Shown in pieces: positions 1 to 9,298 of a stretch of 64,000 nucleotides of DNA. The notes under the pieces were generated by a model that saw nothing but the letters and a program-made list of their open reading frames with translations, ran no database searches and had not been told where the DNA came from. Position 1 is the first letter of the stretch, and each line of letters opens with the position of its first letter. The position numbers and the translations under genes were made by a program. The stretch is from an uncultured Bacteroides sp. (GTDB taxonomy: Bacteria; Bacteroidota; Bacteroidia; Bacteroidales; Bacteroidaceae), in the NCBI RefSeq assembly GCF_963677685.1, contig NZ_OY782186.1:248001-312000 (forward strand), given 5' to 3'.

Positions 1-683
1 CGGCCAATCATAACAGCATCCACTCCATAACGATCGAAACACTCCTTTACCCGTTGCGGAGTAGTTACATCTCCGTTACCTATGATAGGTATATGCATAC
101 GAGGATTATTTTTCACTTCACCGATCAGGTTCCAATCAGCTTCGCCACTATACATCTGAGCTCTAGTACGCCCATGAATTGTCAATGCCGCAATGCCACA
201 ATCCTGCAATTGTTCTGCCAATTCCACAATAATTTTATGATCAGCATCCCATCCAAGGCGAGTTTTAACTGTAACCGGAATTTTCACTGCATCGACTACT
301 GCCCGAGTTATTTCCAGCATCTTCGGTACATTTTGCAACATACCCGATCCGGCACCTTTACCAGCTACTTTCTTTACCGGACAGCCAAAATTGATATCCA
401 ATATATTAGGATTTGCTTCTTCTACAATTCGAGCGGCATCCACCATCGGACCAACCTCCCGACCATATATCTGAATAGCCACAGGGCGCTCTTCATCGCA
501 AATAGTGAGCTTCTCTGTTGTCTTATTGACGTAACGTATCAACGCATCACTTGAGATGAACTCGGTATAAACCATATCGGCACCAAACTTCTTGCACATC
601 AAACGAAAAGCAGGATCTGTAACATCCTCCATCGGTGCAAGAAATACGGGTTGATTGCCCAATTCTATGTTTCCTATTTTCAT
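1..683 (-). CDS. dusB: tRNA-dihydrouridine synthase, C-terminal part missing
   Basis: FMN-dependent reduction of uridine to dihydrouridine in the tRNA D-loop. The reverse strand reads from an ATG at 683 without a stop to the window edge (about 227 residues), so the C-terminal third lies outside. The start reads MKIGNIELGNQPVFLAPMED, with the family's early APM(E/A) segment. Further on are NFGCPVKKV (the substrate-binding GCP with the catalytic cysteine), KTRLGW and TIHGRTR, all in family order. A -7 box TATTTTTG (705-712, reverse) lies just upstream. The paralogue (DusA, B or C type) is assigned from motif style only. Confidence 0.9.
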   Translation of the reverse strand, partial: MKIGNIELGNQPVFLAPMEDVTDPAFRLMCKKFGADMVYTEFISSDALIRYVNKTTEKLTICDEERPVAIQIYGREVGPMVDAARIVEEANPNILDINFGCPVKKVAGKGAGSGMLQNVPKMLEITRAVVDAVKIPVTVKTRLGWDADHKIIVELAEQLQDCGIAALTIHGRTRAQMYSGEADWNLIGEVKNNPRMHIPIIGNGDVTTPQRVKECFDRYGVDAVMIG

Positions 684-704
684 AATCTACTATTATTTAG
701 ACTG

Positions 705-732
705 CAAAAATAGAGAAAAAAGCCTACCTTTG
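705..732. promoter_or_regulatory. Divergent -7 boxes between dusB and the U32 gene
   Basis: TATTTTTG on the reverse strand (705-712) faces dusB, and TACCTTTG on the forward strand (725-732) faces the U32 gene. Both fit the Bacteroides TAnnTTTG consensus. No good -33 TTTG is visible at 20 bases for either. The forward promoter implies a leader of about 100 nt before the start at 841; I recognise no riboswitch in that leader. Confidence 0.5.
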
Positions 733-840
733 CAGCCTGATGTTCTAAGTTTTAAATATGAAAAGCGCCCACTTCCTTTACCATAAGGCTAAGCAGCAAG
801 ATGTTAAAAACTCTAGAATCCATATTAATTTGAAAATAAA

Positions 841-2115
841 ATGATAAAAGACTTTGAAATAATGGCTCCTGTAGGTTCGCGGGAGTCGCTTGCCGCAGCT
901 ATTCAGGCAGGAGCTGATTCTATATATTTTGGCATCGCAAACCTAAACATGCGTTCGCGTTCGGCAAACACGTTTACCATAGATGACTTACGTGAAATAG
1001 CCAAAACATGTGATCAACATGGGATGAAGAGTTATCTTACCGTAAATACAATTATCTACGACAACGATCTCACATTAATGAAGCTCATTGTGGATGCCGC
1101 CAAAGAAGCAGGTATCTCTGCCGTAATTGCAGCAGATGTAGCTGTGATGAATTATGCCCGCAGTATCAAGCAGGAAGTACATCTTTCTACTCAACTGAAC
1201 ATCTCAAATGTGGAAGCGCTCAAGTTTTATGCACTATTTGCAGATGTAGTAGTATTAGCTCGTGAGCTCACCCTTGAGCAAGTGGCAGAGATTTATCAAC
1301 ATATTAAGGATGAAAACATCTGTGGTCCCAATGGTGAACTTATCCGCATTGAGATGTTTTGTCACGGAGCACTGTGCATGGCAATATCCGGCAAATGCTA
1401 TCTATCTCTACATGAAATGAATAGTTCGGCAAACCGGGGAGCATGCACCCAGATATGCCGGAGAGGTTACTCCGTAAAAGATAAAGATACCGAAATTGAA
1501 TTAGATGTGGATAATGAATATATCATGTCTCCCAAGGATCTCAAAACCATTCACTTTATTAATAAGATGATGGACGCCGGCGTTCGGGTATTCAAGATAG
1601 AAGGACGTGCACGTGGTCCTGAATATGTGCGCACGGTAGTAGAATGCTACAAAGAGGCTATCAGCGCTTACGTAGACGGGAGTTTTACCGATGAAAAGAT
1701 TGAGGCATGGGACGAACGCTTGCGAACAGTTTTCAATCGTGGTTTTTGGGATGGATATTACCTAGGGAAGCGTTTAGGTGAATGGAGTAAGAATTATGGT
1801 TCCGAAGCTACAGAGAAAAAAGTGTATGTGGGTAAGGGAATCAAATATTTCAGCAATATCGGAGTAGCCGAGTTCCTTGTTGAAGCGACTGATGTAAGAG
1901 TCGGAGATAAACTATTAATCACAGGTCCAACTACCGGTGCCGTCTTTACTACTTTAGAAGAAGCCAGAGTAGATCTGAAACCTGTAGACGTAGTAAAACA
2001 AGGAGAGCATTTTTCATTTAAGCTGGCAGATAAAATCCGTCCTAGCGACAAACTCTTTAAACTAGTATCTCCTGAAGAGTTAAAAGCTGCTAGAAAGAAA
2101 AGAGAATCTCTATAA
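841..2115 (+). CDS. Peptidase U32 family protein (TrhP/YegQ-like)
   Basis: A 424-residue protein of the U32 collagenase-like family. Characterised bacterial members such as E. coli TrhP (YegQ) and RlhA act in RNA hydroxylation rather than proteolysis, so a tRNA-modification role is a reasonable inference. The N-terminus (EIMAPVGSRESLAAAIQAGA) is the family signature. Near residues 180-210 are the conserved CHGALCMAISGKCYLS and RGACTQICRRGY segments, whose cysteines may carry a metal or Fe-S centre. Length matches the short (YegQ-sized) subgroup. It leads a forward run with a thioesterase (11-base gap) and dprA. Confidence 0.85.
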   Translation: MIKDFEIMAPVGSRESLAAAIQAGADSIYFGIANLNMRSRSANTFTIDDLREIAKTCDQHGMKSYLTVNTIIYDNDLTLMKLIVDAAKEAGISAVIAADVAVMNYARSIKQEVHLSTQLNISNVEALKFYALFADVVVLARELTLEQVAEIYQHIKDENICGPNGELIRIEMFCHGALCMAISGKCYLSLHEMNSSANRGACTQICRRGYSVKDKDTEIELDVDNEYIMSPKDLKTIHFINKMMDAGVRVFKIEGRARGPEYVRTVVECYKEAISAYVDGSFTDEKIEAWDERLRTVFNRGFWDGYYLGKRLGEWSKNYGSEATEKKVYVGKGIKYFSNIGVAEFLVEATDVRVGDKLLITGPTTGAVFTTLEEARVDLKPVDVVKQGEHFSFKLADKIRPSDKLFKLVSPEELKAARKKRESL

Positions 2116-2126
2116 CCGTAGATCAT

Positions 2127-2531
2127 ATGGATAAATATATTTATGAATTGACACTGAAAGTTCGCGATTACGAATGTGACTTGCAGGGAATTGTCAATAA
2201 CGCTAATTATCAGCACTATCTGGAGCATACTCGACATGAATTTCTTACGTCTATAGGGGTTAGTTTCAGTAAGCTTCATGAACAGGGAATAGATCCGGTA
2301 GTAGCACGTATCAACATGGCCTTTAAAACTCCTTTAAAGAGTGAAGATGAATTTGTGTCTAAGTTATATCTAAAAAAAGAAGGCATCAAATATGTGTTCT
2401 ATCAAGATATTTTTAGAAAAAGTGATAACAAAATTGTTATTAAAGCAACTGTGGAGACTGTCTGTCTGGTCAACGGACGCCTGACTCAAAGCGAACTCTT
2501 TGACCAGATCTTTAGTCCCTATCTAGCATAA
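2127..2531 (+). CDS. Acyl-CoA thioesterase, 4HBT/YbgC type
   Basis: A 134-residue single hotdog-fold thioesterase that would hydrolyse an acyl-CoA; the natural substrate cannot be told from sequence. The N-terminus shows the family pattern VRDYECDLQGIVNNANY followed by YLEHTRHEF. The aspartate in ECDLQG sits where the catalytic Asp of YbgC/4-hydroxybenzoyl-CoA thioesterases lies. The stop codon overlaps the dprA start by one base, so the two genes are translationally linked. The length is normal for the family. Confidence 0.85.
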   Translation: MDKYIYELTLKVRDYECDLQGIVNNANYQHYLEHTRHEFLTSIGVSFSKLHEQGIDPVVARINMAFKTPLKSEDEFVSKLYLKKEGIKYVFYQDIFRKSDNKIVIKATVETVCLVNGRLTQSELFDQIFSPYLA

Positions 2532-3646
2532 TGAACAATGATGAAATAGTTTACAGCATAGCACTCACTCAAGTCCCAGGAATCGGAACAACGTGGGCAC
2601 GAAATTTGATTAATGCAGCGGGGAGTGCCGCTAATGTATTTAATCAACGAAAAGAATTACCGCATTTAATGAAAGGGATTACTCCCCGGGTTGTTGAAGC
2701 ATTGAATTGCCCCAAAGCATTACAACGAGCAGAAAAAGAGTATGAGTTTATCACAAAAAATCATATCCAATGCTTTACTATCAATAACGAAAACTATCCC
2801 AGTAGAATGCGCGAATGTGATGATGCCCCAATAATCCTCTTCTACAAAGGAAATAACGACTTAAACATGCCCCGAACCATAAATATGGTAGGAACCAGGC
2901 ATGCTACAGATTACGGAAAACAAATTTGCACTCATTTCCTAAACGAACTTAAAGAACTCATTCCTGACATATTAGTAGTAAGTGGATTAGCTTATGGAAT
3001 TGATATCAACGCTCATCGAGCAGCTTTGAGCAACAACATACCAACAGTAGGCGTTTTAGCTCATGGACTAGACCGCATCTATCCTTCTGTACATCGAAAA
3101 ACGGCTGTGGAAATGCTCTCAAATGGTGGTTTACTCACTGAATTTATCTCGGGAACAAATCCTGACCGCTATAACTTTGTGAGTAGAAACCGCATCGTAG
3201 CAGGTATTTGTGATGCAACAATTGTGATAGAATCCGCAGCAAAAGGAGGTTCACTCATCACCGCTGATATTGCAGAAAGTTATCATCGCGACTGCTTTGC
3301 CTTTCCCGGACGAGCAAACGACGAATATTCAAAAGGATGTAATCAGTTAATTCGAGATAATAAAGCAATTCTAATTCAATCTGCCGAGGACTTTGTACGT
3401 GCTATGTGCTGGGATGAAGATAGCCAACCTAAAAAGAGTGAGAATATTCAACGCTCTTTCTTTCCCGAGTTAAGTGAAGAGGAACAATCTATTGTGACTA
3501 TCCTGGAAAAAGAGAACCAACAGATTAACAATTTAGTGGTCACCACCAATATTCCTGTACACAGAATGAATGCACTACTATTTGAGCTAGAAATGAAAGG
3601 AATAATACGAGTATTAGCAGGAGGCATGTATCAGCTACTTAAGTAA
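2531..3646 (+). CDS. dprA: DNA-processing protein A
   Basis: DprA/Smf loads RecA on incoming single-stranded DNA during transformation. The 371-residue protein has an N-terminal helix-hairpin-helix-like part (GIGTTWARNLI), the Rossmann-like core with GTRHATDYGKQ, VSGLAYGIDINAHRAAL, GVLAHGLDRIYP, SRNRIVAGI and SAAKGGSLITADIA, then a C-terminal winged-helix region (residues about 305-371). These are the diagnostic motifs in order. It is the last gene of the forward run. The convergent small RNA terminator begins only about 5 bases past the stop. Confidence 0.95.
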   Translation: MNNDEIVYSIALTQVPGIGTTWARNLINAAGSAANVFNQRKELPHLMKGITPRVVEALNCPKALQRAEKEYEFITKNHIQCFTINNENYPSRMRECDDAPIILFYKGNNDLNMPRTINMVGTRHATDYGKQICTHFLNELKELIPDILVVSGLAYGIDINAHRAALSNNIPTVGVLAHGLDRIYPSVHRKTAVEMLSNGGLLTEFISGTNPDRYNFVSRNRIVAGICDATIVIESAAKGGSLITADIAESYHRDCFAFPGRANDEYSKGCNQLIRDNKAILIQSAEDFVRAMCWDEDSQPKKSENIQRSFFPELSEEEQSIVTILEKENQQINNLVVTTNIPVHRMNALLFELEMKGIIRVLAGGMYQLLK

Positions 3647-3650
3647 TGAG

Positions 3651-3716
3651 CAAAAAAAAGGAGTCACGCCTGACTCCAACCTTTGTTAACCTTAAATCTA
3701 ATACTATGAAAAACAC
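3651..3716 (-). ncRNA. Probable small RNA, about 66 nt, with intrinsic terminator
   Basis: A free-standing reverse-strand transcription unit. A consensus Bacteroides promoter (3721-3752) is followed after a few bases by a leader containing TTTTTCATAG and TTAAGGTTAACAAAGG. A 7-bp GC-rich stem comes next (GGAGTCA at 3671-3677 and TGACTCC at 3660-3666 as read on the reverse strand, loop GGCG), then eight Ts (3652-3659). There is no ORF. A related unit lies at 36053-36130 with the same leader blocks and terminator design. The pattern recalls paralogous sRNA families reported in B. thetaiotaomicron (FopS-like); that match is from memory and unchecked. The 5' end is inferred from promoter spacing. 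Confidence 0.7.
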
Positions 3717-3720
3717 AGTG

Positions 3721-3752
3721 CAAATATAAGGGCCTGTAATCATTACACCAAA
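3721..3752 (-). promoter_or_regulatory. Consensus promoter of the small RNA
   Basis: On the reverse strand, -33 TTTG (3749-3752), a 20-base spacer, and -7 TATATTTG (3721-3728). This matches the Bacteroides primary sigma factor consensus exactly. The remaining gap from 3753 to about 4005 is AT-rich and shows no ORF or other signal I recognise. Confidence 0.75.
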
Positions 3753-4005
3753 TAAAACCGTTATTCGTATTATTCTTTTAGCTATATTTCACAAATATTC
3801 AATGTTTGCGCACACAAATATCATTTTGCACACATCTTACCAACAATAGATTACATATAGATATTTAAAATTGATCTAAATCAATTTCTCTCATGAAATA
3901 TAAATGAGCTTTTGCGGCATAAAATCTAATCCCACAAAAGAAATCAGAGAGAAACCAAAACGCTTATCCTGTCTATATTATAATTTAAAATAAGAAAAGA
4001 ATATA

Positions 4006-4046
4006 TTAAAAAAGGTCCTCTACCAATTAATTCAGCAGAGAACCTT
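4006..4046 (-). terminator. Intrinsic terminator of the frd operon
   Basis: Reading the reverse strand, AAGGTTCTCT (4037-4046) pairs with AGAGGACCTT (4012-4021) around a 15-base loop with one internal mismatch. A T-run follows (complement of 4006-4013). It lies 27 bases past the frdB stop. Confidence 0.75.
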
Positions 4047-4072
4047 ACTTATATATGAACTAAATATTGCTT

Positions 4073-4828
4073 TTAATCTTTCAACTTAGCAACAATAAAT
4101 TCACGATTCAAACGAGCAATGTTACTAATAGAGATGTTTTTAGGACACTCAGCTTCACAAGCACGAGTATTAGTACAGTTACCAAAGCCTAACTCATCCA
4201 TCTTAGAAAGCATCGCTTTTGCACGGCGAGCAGCCTCTACTTTACCTTGAGGTAAAACAGCTAACTGACTAACTTTAGCAGAAACGAATAACATAGCAGA
4301 ACCATTCTTGCAAGCCGCTACACAAGCTCCACATCCAATACATGAAGCTGAATCCATAGCCTCATCAGCTACTTCTTTCGAGATTAAAACAGCATTAGCA
4401 TCTTGAGGAGCACCAGTGTTAATGCTAACATAACCACCAGCCTGTATAATCTTATCAAAAGCAGTACGATCTACCATCAGGTCACGGATAACGGGGAAAC
4501 CGGCAGAACGCCAAGGTTCTACAGTAATTGTATCACCGTCATTAAAACGACGCATATACATCTGACAAGTAGTAGCACCGGTAGCAGGACCATGTGGATG
4601 TCCGTTAATGTAAAGAGAGCACATACCGCAAATTCCTTCGCGACAGTCATGATCAAAAACAATCGGTTCCCCTCCCTCGTTAATAAGATCTTCATTCAGA
4701 ATATCGAGCATTTCGAGGAATGAAGTATCACCCGGGATATCTTTCATTTGGTATGTTTCAAAACCTCCTTTGGCTTTAGGACCCTTTTGACGCCACACCT
4801 TAAGCGTAAATGATATATTTTTTTCCAT
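4073..4828 (-). CDS. frdB: Fumarate reductase/succinate dehydrogenase iron-sulfur subunit
   Basis: A 251-residue electron-transfer subunit carrying three Fe-S clusters between FrdA and the membrane haem/quinone subunit. The 2Fe-2S ligands are in CREGICGMC with a further Cys in GATTC, and the 4Fe-4S/3Fe-4S ligands are in [11 protein letters not shown] and [14 protein letters not shown]. It is last in the frdC-frdA-frdB operon, six bases after frdA. In Bacteroides this complex works mainly as a fumarate reductase in the succinate-forming pathway. Sequence alone does not separate Frd from Sdh, so the symbol reflects the usual physiology. Confidence 0.93.
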   Translation of the reverse strand: MEKNISFTLKVWRQKGPKAKGGFETYQMKDIPGDTSFLEMLDILNEDLINEGGEPIVFDHDCREGICGMCSLYINGHPHGPATGATTCQMYMRRFNDGDTITVEPWRSAGFPVIRDLMVDRTAFDKIIQAGGYVSINTGAPQDANAVLISKEVADEAMDSASCIGCGACVAACKNGSAMLFVSAKVSQLAVLPQGKVEAARRAKAMLSKMDELGFGNCTNTRACEAECPKNISISNIARLNREFIVAKLKD

Positions 4829-4834
4829 TGTATG

Positions 4835-6778
4835 TTATGCTTTATAATTACGGGTTTGTACCTTCACAAACTGATAGTCTAAATCTTCCTTAACTAATTC
4901 CGGAGCAGAATCTTCGCCTGTATATTTCCAACATGCTACATAAGAGAAATTCTTATCATCACGAAGAGCTTCGCCTTCAGGAGTTTGATATTCTTCACGG
5001 AAATGACCACCACAAGATTCTTCACGATTCAATCCATCTGTAGCCATTAACATACCCACTTCAATGAAATCGGCTAAACGAATAGCTTTTTCCAGCTCAA
5101 CATTCAATTCGTTTACATCTCCCGGAATACGTACATTTGCCCAAAAATCTTTCTTCACTTCCTTAATGCCAGCAAGAGCTTTCTCTAAAGATTCTTTAGT
5201 ACGACCCATACCTACAAAATCCCACATAATGTGTCCAAGTTTTTTGTGGATAGAATCAACAGAATGTTTACCATTAACAGCTTTAATTTTGTTGATCTTT
5301 TCAACAACAGCTTTTTCTGCTTCAACAAATTCAGGTAGGTCTGTAGAGAAACGAGGAACTTGAATTTGATCAGCAAGGTAATTCTGAATAGTATAAGGCA
5401 ATACAAAATATCCATCAGCCAATCCCTGCATTAAAGCAGATGCACCTAAACGGTTAGCACCATGATCAGAGAAGTTGCACTCACCGATAGCAAACAAGCC
5501 TGGTACAGAAGTCATCAATTCATAATCAACCCAAATACCACCCATCGTATAGTGAATAGCCGGGAAAATCATCATAGGTGATTTATAAGGATTCTGATCA
5601 GTAATCTCTTCATACATATCAAACAGATTACCATAACGAGCACGAACAACATCCTCACCTAAACGTTCAATGGCATATTTAAAGTCCAAAAAGACAGCAA
5701 GTCCCGTATTATTTACGCCAAAGCCCGCATCACAGCGTTCTTTCGCAGCGCGAGAAGCAACATCACGAGGAACAAGGTTACCAAAGGCAGGATAACGACG
5801 CTCCAAATAAAAATCACGATCTTCATCCGGTATATCTGTAGGCTTTTTCGTCCCTGCCTGAATAGCTTTAGCGTCTTCTAATTTTTTCGGAACCCAAATA
5901 CGTCCATCATTACGAAGAGACTCTGACATCAGTGTCAATTTAGATTGCTTATCACCATGAACAGGAATACAAGTCGGGTGAATTTGCGCATAACAAGGAT
6001 TAGCGAAATAAGCTCCTTTCTTATAACATTGAATAGCTACAGAGCCATTAGATGCCATTGCGTTAGTCGACAAGAAAAATGCATTTCCATATCCACCAGT
6101 ACCAATGACTACAGCATGAGCAGAAAAGCGCTCAACTTCACCAGTTACAAGATTACGAACAATAATACCACGAGCGCGTCCTTCAATAACAACAAGATCG
6201 AGCATTTCATAACGAGTAAAAAGCTTTACCGTTCCTTTATGTACTTGTCTACTAAGTGCAGAATAAGCGCCTAACAATAACTGTTGTCCGGTTTGGCCTT
6301 TAGCATAAAAGGTACGAGACACCTGCGCACCACCAAACGAACGATTATCAAGAGTGCCACCATAATCACGAGCAAAAGGAACACCTTGTGCAACACATTG
6401 GTCAATGATCGCATTTGATACTTCAGCCAAACGATATACATTAGCTTCGCGAGAGCGATAGTCGCCTCCCTTTATTGTATCATAAAATAAACGGTAAACA
6501 GAGTCACCGTCATTTTGATAATTTTTAGCGGCATTGATACCTCCCTGTGCAGCAATAGAATGCGCACGACGAGGAGAATCTTGAATACAAAAATTAAATA
6601 CTTTAAATCCCATTTCGCCCAAAGAAGCTGCAGCAGATGCTCCTGCCAAGCCGGTTCCCACTACAATAATGTCCAAACGACGTTTATTAGCAGGATTTAC
6701 CAATTTTTGATGAGCTTTATAGTTACTCCATTTTTCAGCCAAAGGGCCTTCAGGAATCCTTGAATCTATCTTAGTCAT
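4835..6778 (-). CDS. frdA: Fumarate reductase/succinate dehydrogenase flavoprotein subunit
   Basis: The 647-residue catalytic subunit with covalently bound FAD, interconverting fumarate and succinate. Near the N-terminus is the dinucleotide-binding segment [19 protein letters not shown], then [15 protein letters not shown], where the His is the usual FAD attachment site. The C-terminal part has the capping and active-site regions ([44 protein letters not shown]). It is a long-form flavoprotein of the type paired with a single five-helix cytochrome b subunit. It sits between frdC (47-base gap) and frdB. Confidence 0.95.
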   Translation of the reverse strand: MTKIDSRIPEGPLAEKWSNYKAHQKLVNPANKRRLDIIVVGTGLAGASAAASLGEMGFKVFNFCIQDSPRRAHSIAAQGGINAAKNYQNDGDSVYRLFYDTIKGGDYRSREANVYRLAEVSNAIIDQCVAQGVPFARDYGGTLDNRSFGGAQVSRTFYAKGQTGQQLLLGAYSALSRQVHKGTVKLFTRYEMLDLVVIEGRARGIIVRNLVTGEVERFSAHAVVIGTGGYGNAFFLSTNAMASNGSVAIQCYKKGAYFANPCYAQIHPTCIPVHGDKQSKLTLMSESLRNDGRIWVPKKLEDAKAIQAGTKKPTDIPDEDRDFYLERRYPAFGNLVPRDVASRAAKERCDAGFGVNNTGLAVFLDFKYAIERLGEDVVRARYGNLFDMYEEITDQNPYKSPMMIFPAIHYTMGGIWVDYELMTSVPGLFAIGECNFSDHGANRLGASALMQGLADGYFVLPYTIQNYLADQIQVPRFSTDLPEFVEAEKAVVEKINKIKAVNGKHSVDSIHKKLGHIMWDFVGMGRTKESLEKALAGIKEVKKDFWANVRIPGDVNELNVELEKAIRLADFIEVGMLMATDGLNREESCGGHFREEYQTPEGEALRDDKNFSYVACWKYTGEDSAPELVKEDLDYQFVKVQTRNYKA

Positions 6779-6825
6779 AATGCTTTAACAATTTAATGAT
6801 TTACAATTTTCTATTACTAACAAGC

Positions 6826-7497
6826 TCAGGCTATCAACGACTTAATAAAAAAGACGATAACGACCAGGGCGAAACCGCCAACAATAATTGTTGAATAGAT
6901 ATTGGAGATAAGTTTCCAACGTTCAAACCATACTTTGTTACTCCAACCCATTGTTTGCAAAGAACTCCAAAAGCCATGAGTAAGATGAAGCCAAAGGGCT
7001 CCAAGCCAAACCAAATAAAGAACAACAAATACCGGAGAGGAGAATGTCTCTCTAATAAGTAATGCCCCATCTTGAGGATCTACATTAGGAAGTACGCCTG
7101 TAAGTTCATTAAACTGCATCTTATACCAAAAATTAGCAAAGTGCAAAACGAGACCGAGTATCACAATTATTCCCAAAACGAGCATGTTCTGCGACGCCCA
7201 TTCTACCGATTTAGGTCTATCGACAACAGCATATCGCTCACTTCCACGTGCTTTTCGGTTCTGCATTGTCAACCAAAATGCATAAACAATGTGCACCACA
7301 AAAAGAGCAGCAAGGCCTGTTGTAGCAACCAAAGCATACCAATTTGCTCCCAAGAACTCACAAATCACGTTGTAAGCATCTTCGCTGATGATTGCAACCA
7401 GATTCATCGCCATGTGAAACGTTAGAAAAAGGATAAGTGCGAGTCCCGTAACACTCATCACTACTTTCCTTCCTACAGATGAATTACTTAACCACAT
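6826..7497 (-). CDS. frdC: Fumarate reductase/succinate dehydrogenase cytochrome b subunit
   Basis: A 223-residue membrane anchor that binds haem b and quinone. It has about five hydrophobic spans, for example VVMSVTGLALILFLTFHMAM near the N-terminus. Histidines in FLTFHMAMN, FVVHIVYAF, LVLHFANFW and LWLHLTHGFWS are in positions typical of the single-subunit (SdhC_Bsu/Wolinella FrdC-like) family. It is the first gene of the operon, with a consensus promoter about 70 bases upstream. Confidence 0.92.
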   Translation of the reverse strand: MWLSNSSVGRKVVMSVTGLALILFLTFHMAMNLVAIISEDAYNVICEFLGANWYALVATTGLAALFVVHIVYAFWLTMQNRKARGSERYAVVDRPKSVEWASQNMLVLGIIVILGLVLHFANFWYKMQFNELTGVLPNVDPQDGALLIRETFSSPVFVVLYLVWLGALWLHLTHGFWSSLQTMGWSNKVWFERWKLISNIYSTIIVGGFALVVIVFFIKSLIA

Positions 7498-7565
7498 AAA
7501 TGAATGATTTTAAATTATTTAATTGTTAGAACTATATTTTTGATATCAATGCCTCATTTATTGCG

Positions 7566-7597
7566 CAAAAGTACATGAAATGCATTGATAAAGCAAA
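7566..7597 (-). promoter_or_regulatory. Promoter of the frdCAB operon
   Basis: Reverse strand: -33 TTTG (7594-7597), a 20-base spacer, -7 TACTTTTG (7566-7573). Both boxes and the spacing match the Bacteroides consensus, giving a leader of about 60 nt. Just upstream are a 14-bp palindrome, CTGTTTATAAACAG (7629-7642), and a weak AT-rich hairpin near 7604-7623. Either could be the end of the AraC transcript or a regulator site. Confidence 0.75.
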
Positions 7598-7689
7598 CAA
7601 TTAAAGAAATAATTCTTTAATCGAACCCCTGTTTATAAACAGATTAAAGCAGATAAAGAGAAAGCTATCCATCTTGAATATCCCAACTC

Positions 7690-8556
7690 CTACAAGCTTT
7701 TAATCTTAGACTCCTCTTTCAATAAACGTGAACGAAGTTCTCGAGGAGAGTGCCCAAATGAAGATTTGCAAAAATGCGCAAAATGAGATAAACTATCGAA
7801 TCCATATTTGCTACTTATCATTCCTATCTTTTCTTTCGTATTTTGCAAATCATCTAAAATAGCCTTCCGTTTTCTATTAAGCATCCATTCATATACAGGC
7901 TCTCCGTACATATTCTTAAATATTCGACGGAACGTAGTTGTAGTATATCCTCCCAGATGCGCGAATTCTTCAACCGTTTTTACTTTTGTATAATTTTGCA
8001 AAACAAAATAGTGAAAACTTTCAGTATAAGTACTTATCGGATAAAAAAACGCTTTTAATTGAGGCATAGGATAATAAGAAGTTATGATAAAAATCATCTC
8101 TTGACACTTTATATTCACATATTTGGAACAAATATATGCCTCATCTAAATACTCAAAGACATCCTTCAAGAAGGAACTTAATCGAGGAATTGCACAAAGA
8201 GGAGTATACGTTATAGGAGCTTCAGAATTCTCTATTATTTTGCGATAACGTTCTTCGCAAATCAAAGGGAGTTGAGTAAACCAATAGAGCAAATACTCTA
8301 CATCAGTAAGCGCTAGAAGTTCTAATTTTGAATTAACCGCTTGAAGAATAAATTCTCCTTTTCTTAAAGTAGTACCCGGGTATTCCTCACTGTTAATTAA
8401 AAGTTCTCCCTCAAGTAGAAATATAATACAATTATTAATGCACTTATCTTGTGGTAAGTGATAGCCCTTAGTCAAAACATGACGAACAAGAATATCGCCA
8501 GAAACATCAGGGCATTGAGAACAATCATTGAGGCTTTCACAAAGCTTCTCTTTCAT
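7690..8556 (-). CDS. AraC family transcriptional regulator
   Basis: A regulator with a cupin-like N-terminal half and a C-terminal AraC helix-turn-helix pair. The first HTH is around VEEFAHLGGYTTTTFRRIFK, the second around IGMISSKYGFDSLSHFAHFC, ending FGHSPRELRSRL, the family's usual close. The frame is open to 8640, but the -7 box TATCTTTG at 8588-8595 would lie inside the longer version, so I chose the ATG at 8556 (MKEKLCESLNDCS). It is divergent from the PAP2 gene, a possible target. The effector is unknown. Confidence 0.85.
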   Translation of the reverse strand: MKEKLCESLNDCSQCPDVSGDILVRHVLTKGYHLPQDKCINNCIIFLLEGELLINSEEYPGTTLRKGEFILQAVNSKLELLALTDVEYLLYWFTQLPLICEERYRKIIENSEAPITYTPLCAIPRLSSFLKDVFEYLDEAYICSKYVNIKCQEMIFIITSYYPMPQLKAFFYPISTYTESFHYFVLQNYTKVKTVEEFAHLGGYTTTTFRRIFKNMYGEPVYEWMLNRKRKAILDDLQNTKEKIGMISSKYGFDSLSHFAHFCKSSFGHSPRELRSRLLKEESKIKSL

Positions 8557-8587
8557 TACCAATAGTAGCGGATTTTGTAATAGAAAA

Positions 8588-8637
8588 CAAAGATATATTT
8601 TTTGATGATACGGATTTAACAAATTAGCATATCTTTG
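8588..8637. promoter_or_regulatory. Divergent -7 boxes for the AraC regulator and PAP2 gene
   Basis: TATCTTTG on the reverse strand (8588-8595) drives the regulator, and TATCTTTG on the forward strand (8630-8637) drives the PAP2 gene. No TTTG lies at the ideal 20-base spacing for either. The boxes are used here to decide both start codons. Confidence 0.5.
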
Positions 8638-8661
8638 CAAAACAACCAGATAGAAATGTAT

Positions 8662-9285
8662 ATGAAAACTTTTTTTATATTCTTCTTGTCCATTATTTTA
8701 TTCTCTCATAGTGCTTATGGGCAAAATTGGGATATCAACACTTTAGATAGAATAAATAGCATAGATGGAAAATTTGTCCGCAATTTCAGCAAGACAACGT
8801 CAAAAACAACTCCTTACATAGTAGTAGGTATTCCAAGCATGATGGCTCTCTACGGAATAATCAATAAAGATATAAAATTACAAGAAGATGCCCTCTATCT
8901 AGGCACAAGTGTCATTGAAGCTATCAGTATCAGTTATGGAGCAAAGCATATTATAAAACGAAAACGCCCTTACGAACGCTACCCTCATAAAATTGAAGCC
9001 CAAGAATATCCCAAAAGCTCTTCCTTTCCTTCTTCTCATACAGCATCAGCCTTTTCTCTGGCAACTTCTCTTAGTATAAAATATCCCAAATGGTACATTA
9101 TTGCACCATCTGCAGCTTGGGCTTGCTCAGTTGGTTTTGCAAGAATGAACGAAGGTGTTCATTATCCTTCAGATGTTTTTGCCGGGGCTATAATTGGAGC
9201 TGGATGTGCAATCGTAAACCTATATATTAACAAGCAATTAAAAAAATATCTGCTTCCTCAAAAGAAAAAGCAGATAAATTATTAA
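8662..9285 (+). CDS. PAP2 family phosphatase with signal peptide
   Basis: A phosphatidic-acid-phosphatase type 2 enzyme, probably acting on a lipid phosphate or other phosphoester at the envelope. The three family motifs are present in order: KRKRPYERYP (K-x6-RP type), SFPSSHTASAF (PSGH type) and ARMNEGVHYPSDV (SR-x5-H-x3-D type, with Ala replacing Ser). The N-terminus MKTFFIFFLSIILFSHSAYG is a signal peptide. The frame opens at 8635, but that lies inside the -7 box, so I start at the ATG 8662. Some Bacteroides PAP2 proteins act on lipid A or isoprenoid phosphates; which applies here cannot be told. Confidence 0.85.
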   Translation: MKTFFIFFLSIILFSHSAYGQNWDINTLDRINSIDGKFVRNFSKTTSKTTPYIVVGIPSMMALYGIINKDIKLQEDALYLGTSVIEAISISYGAKHIIKRKRPYERYPHKIEAQEYPKSSSFPSSHTASAFSLATSLSIKYPKWYIIAPSAAWACSVGFARMNEGVHYPSDVFAGAIIGAGCAIVNLYINKQLKKYLLPQKKKQINY

Positions 9286-9298
9286 TAAGTATTTGAGA

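Noticed and set aside
3651..3677. The GGAGTCA hairpin as a forward terminator for dprA
   Set aside because: On the forward strand the T-run is missing (AACCTTTG follows); the A-run lies before the stem, so it works as a terminator only for reverse transcription.
3753..4005. Possible CRISPR or tandem array in the gap between dprA and frdB
   Set aside because: No repeated unit is present; the stretch is simply AT-rich. No CRISPR array is seen anywhere in the window.
8557..8640. Longer N-terminus for the AraC regulator
   Set aside because: It would place the -7 box inside the coding sequence; the downstream ATG gives a protein of normal family form.
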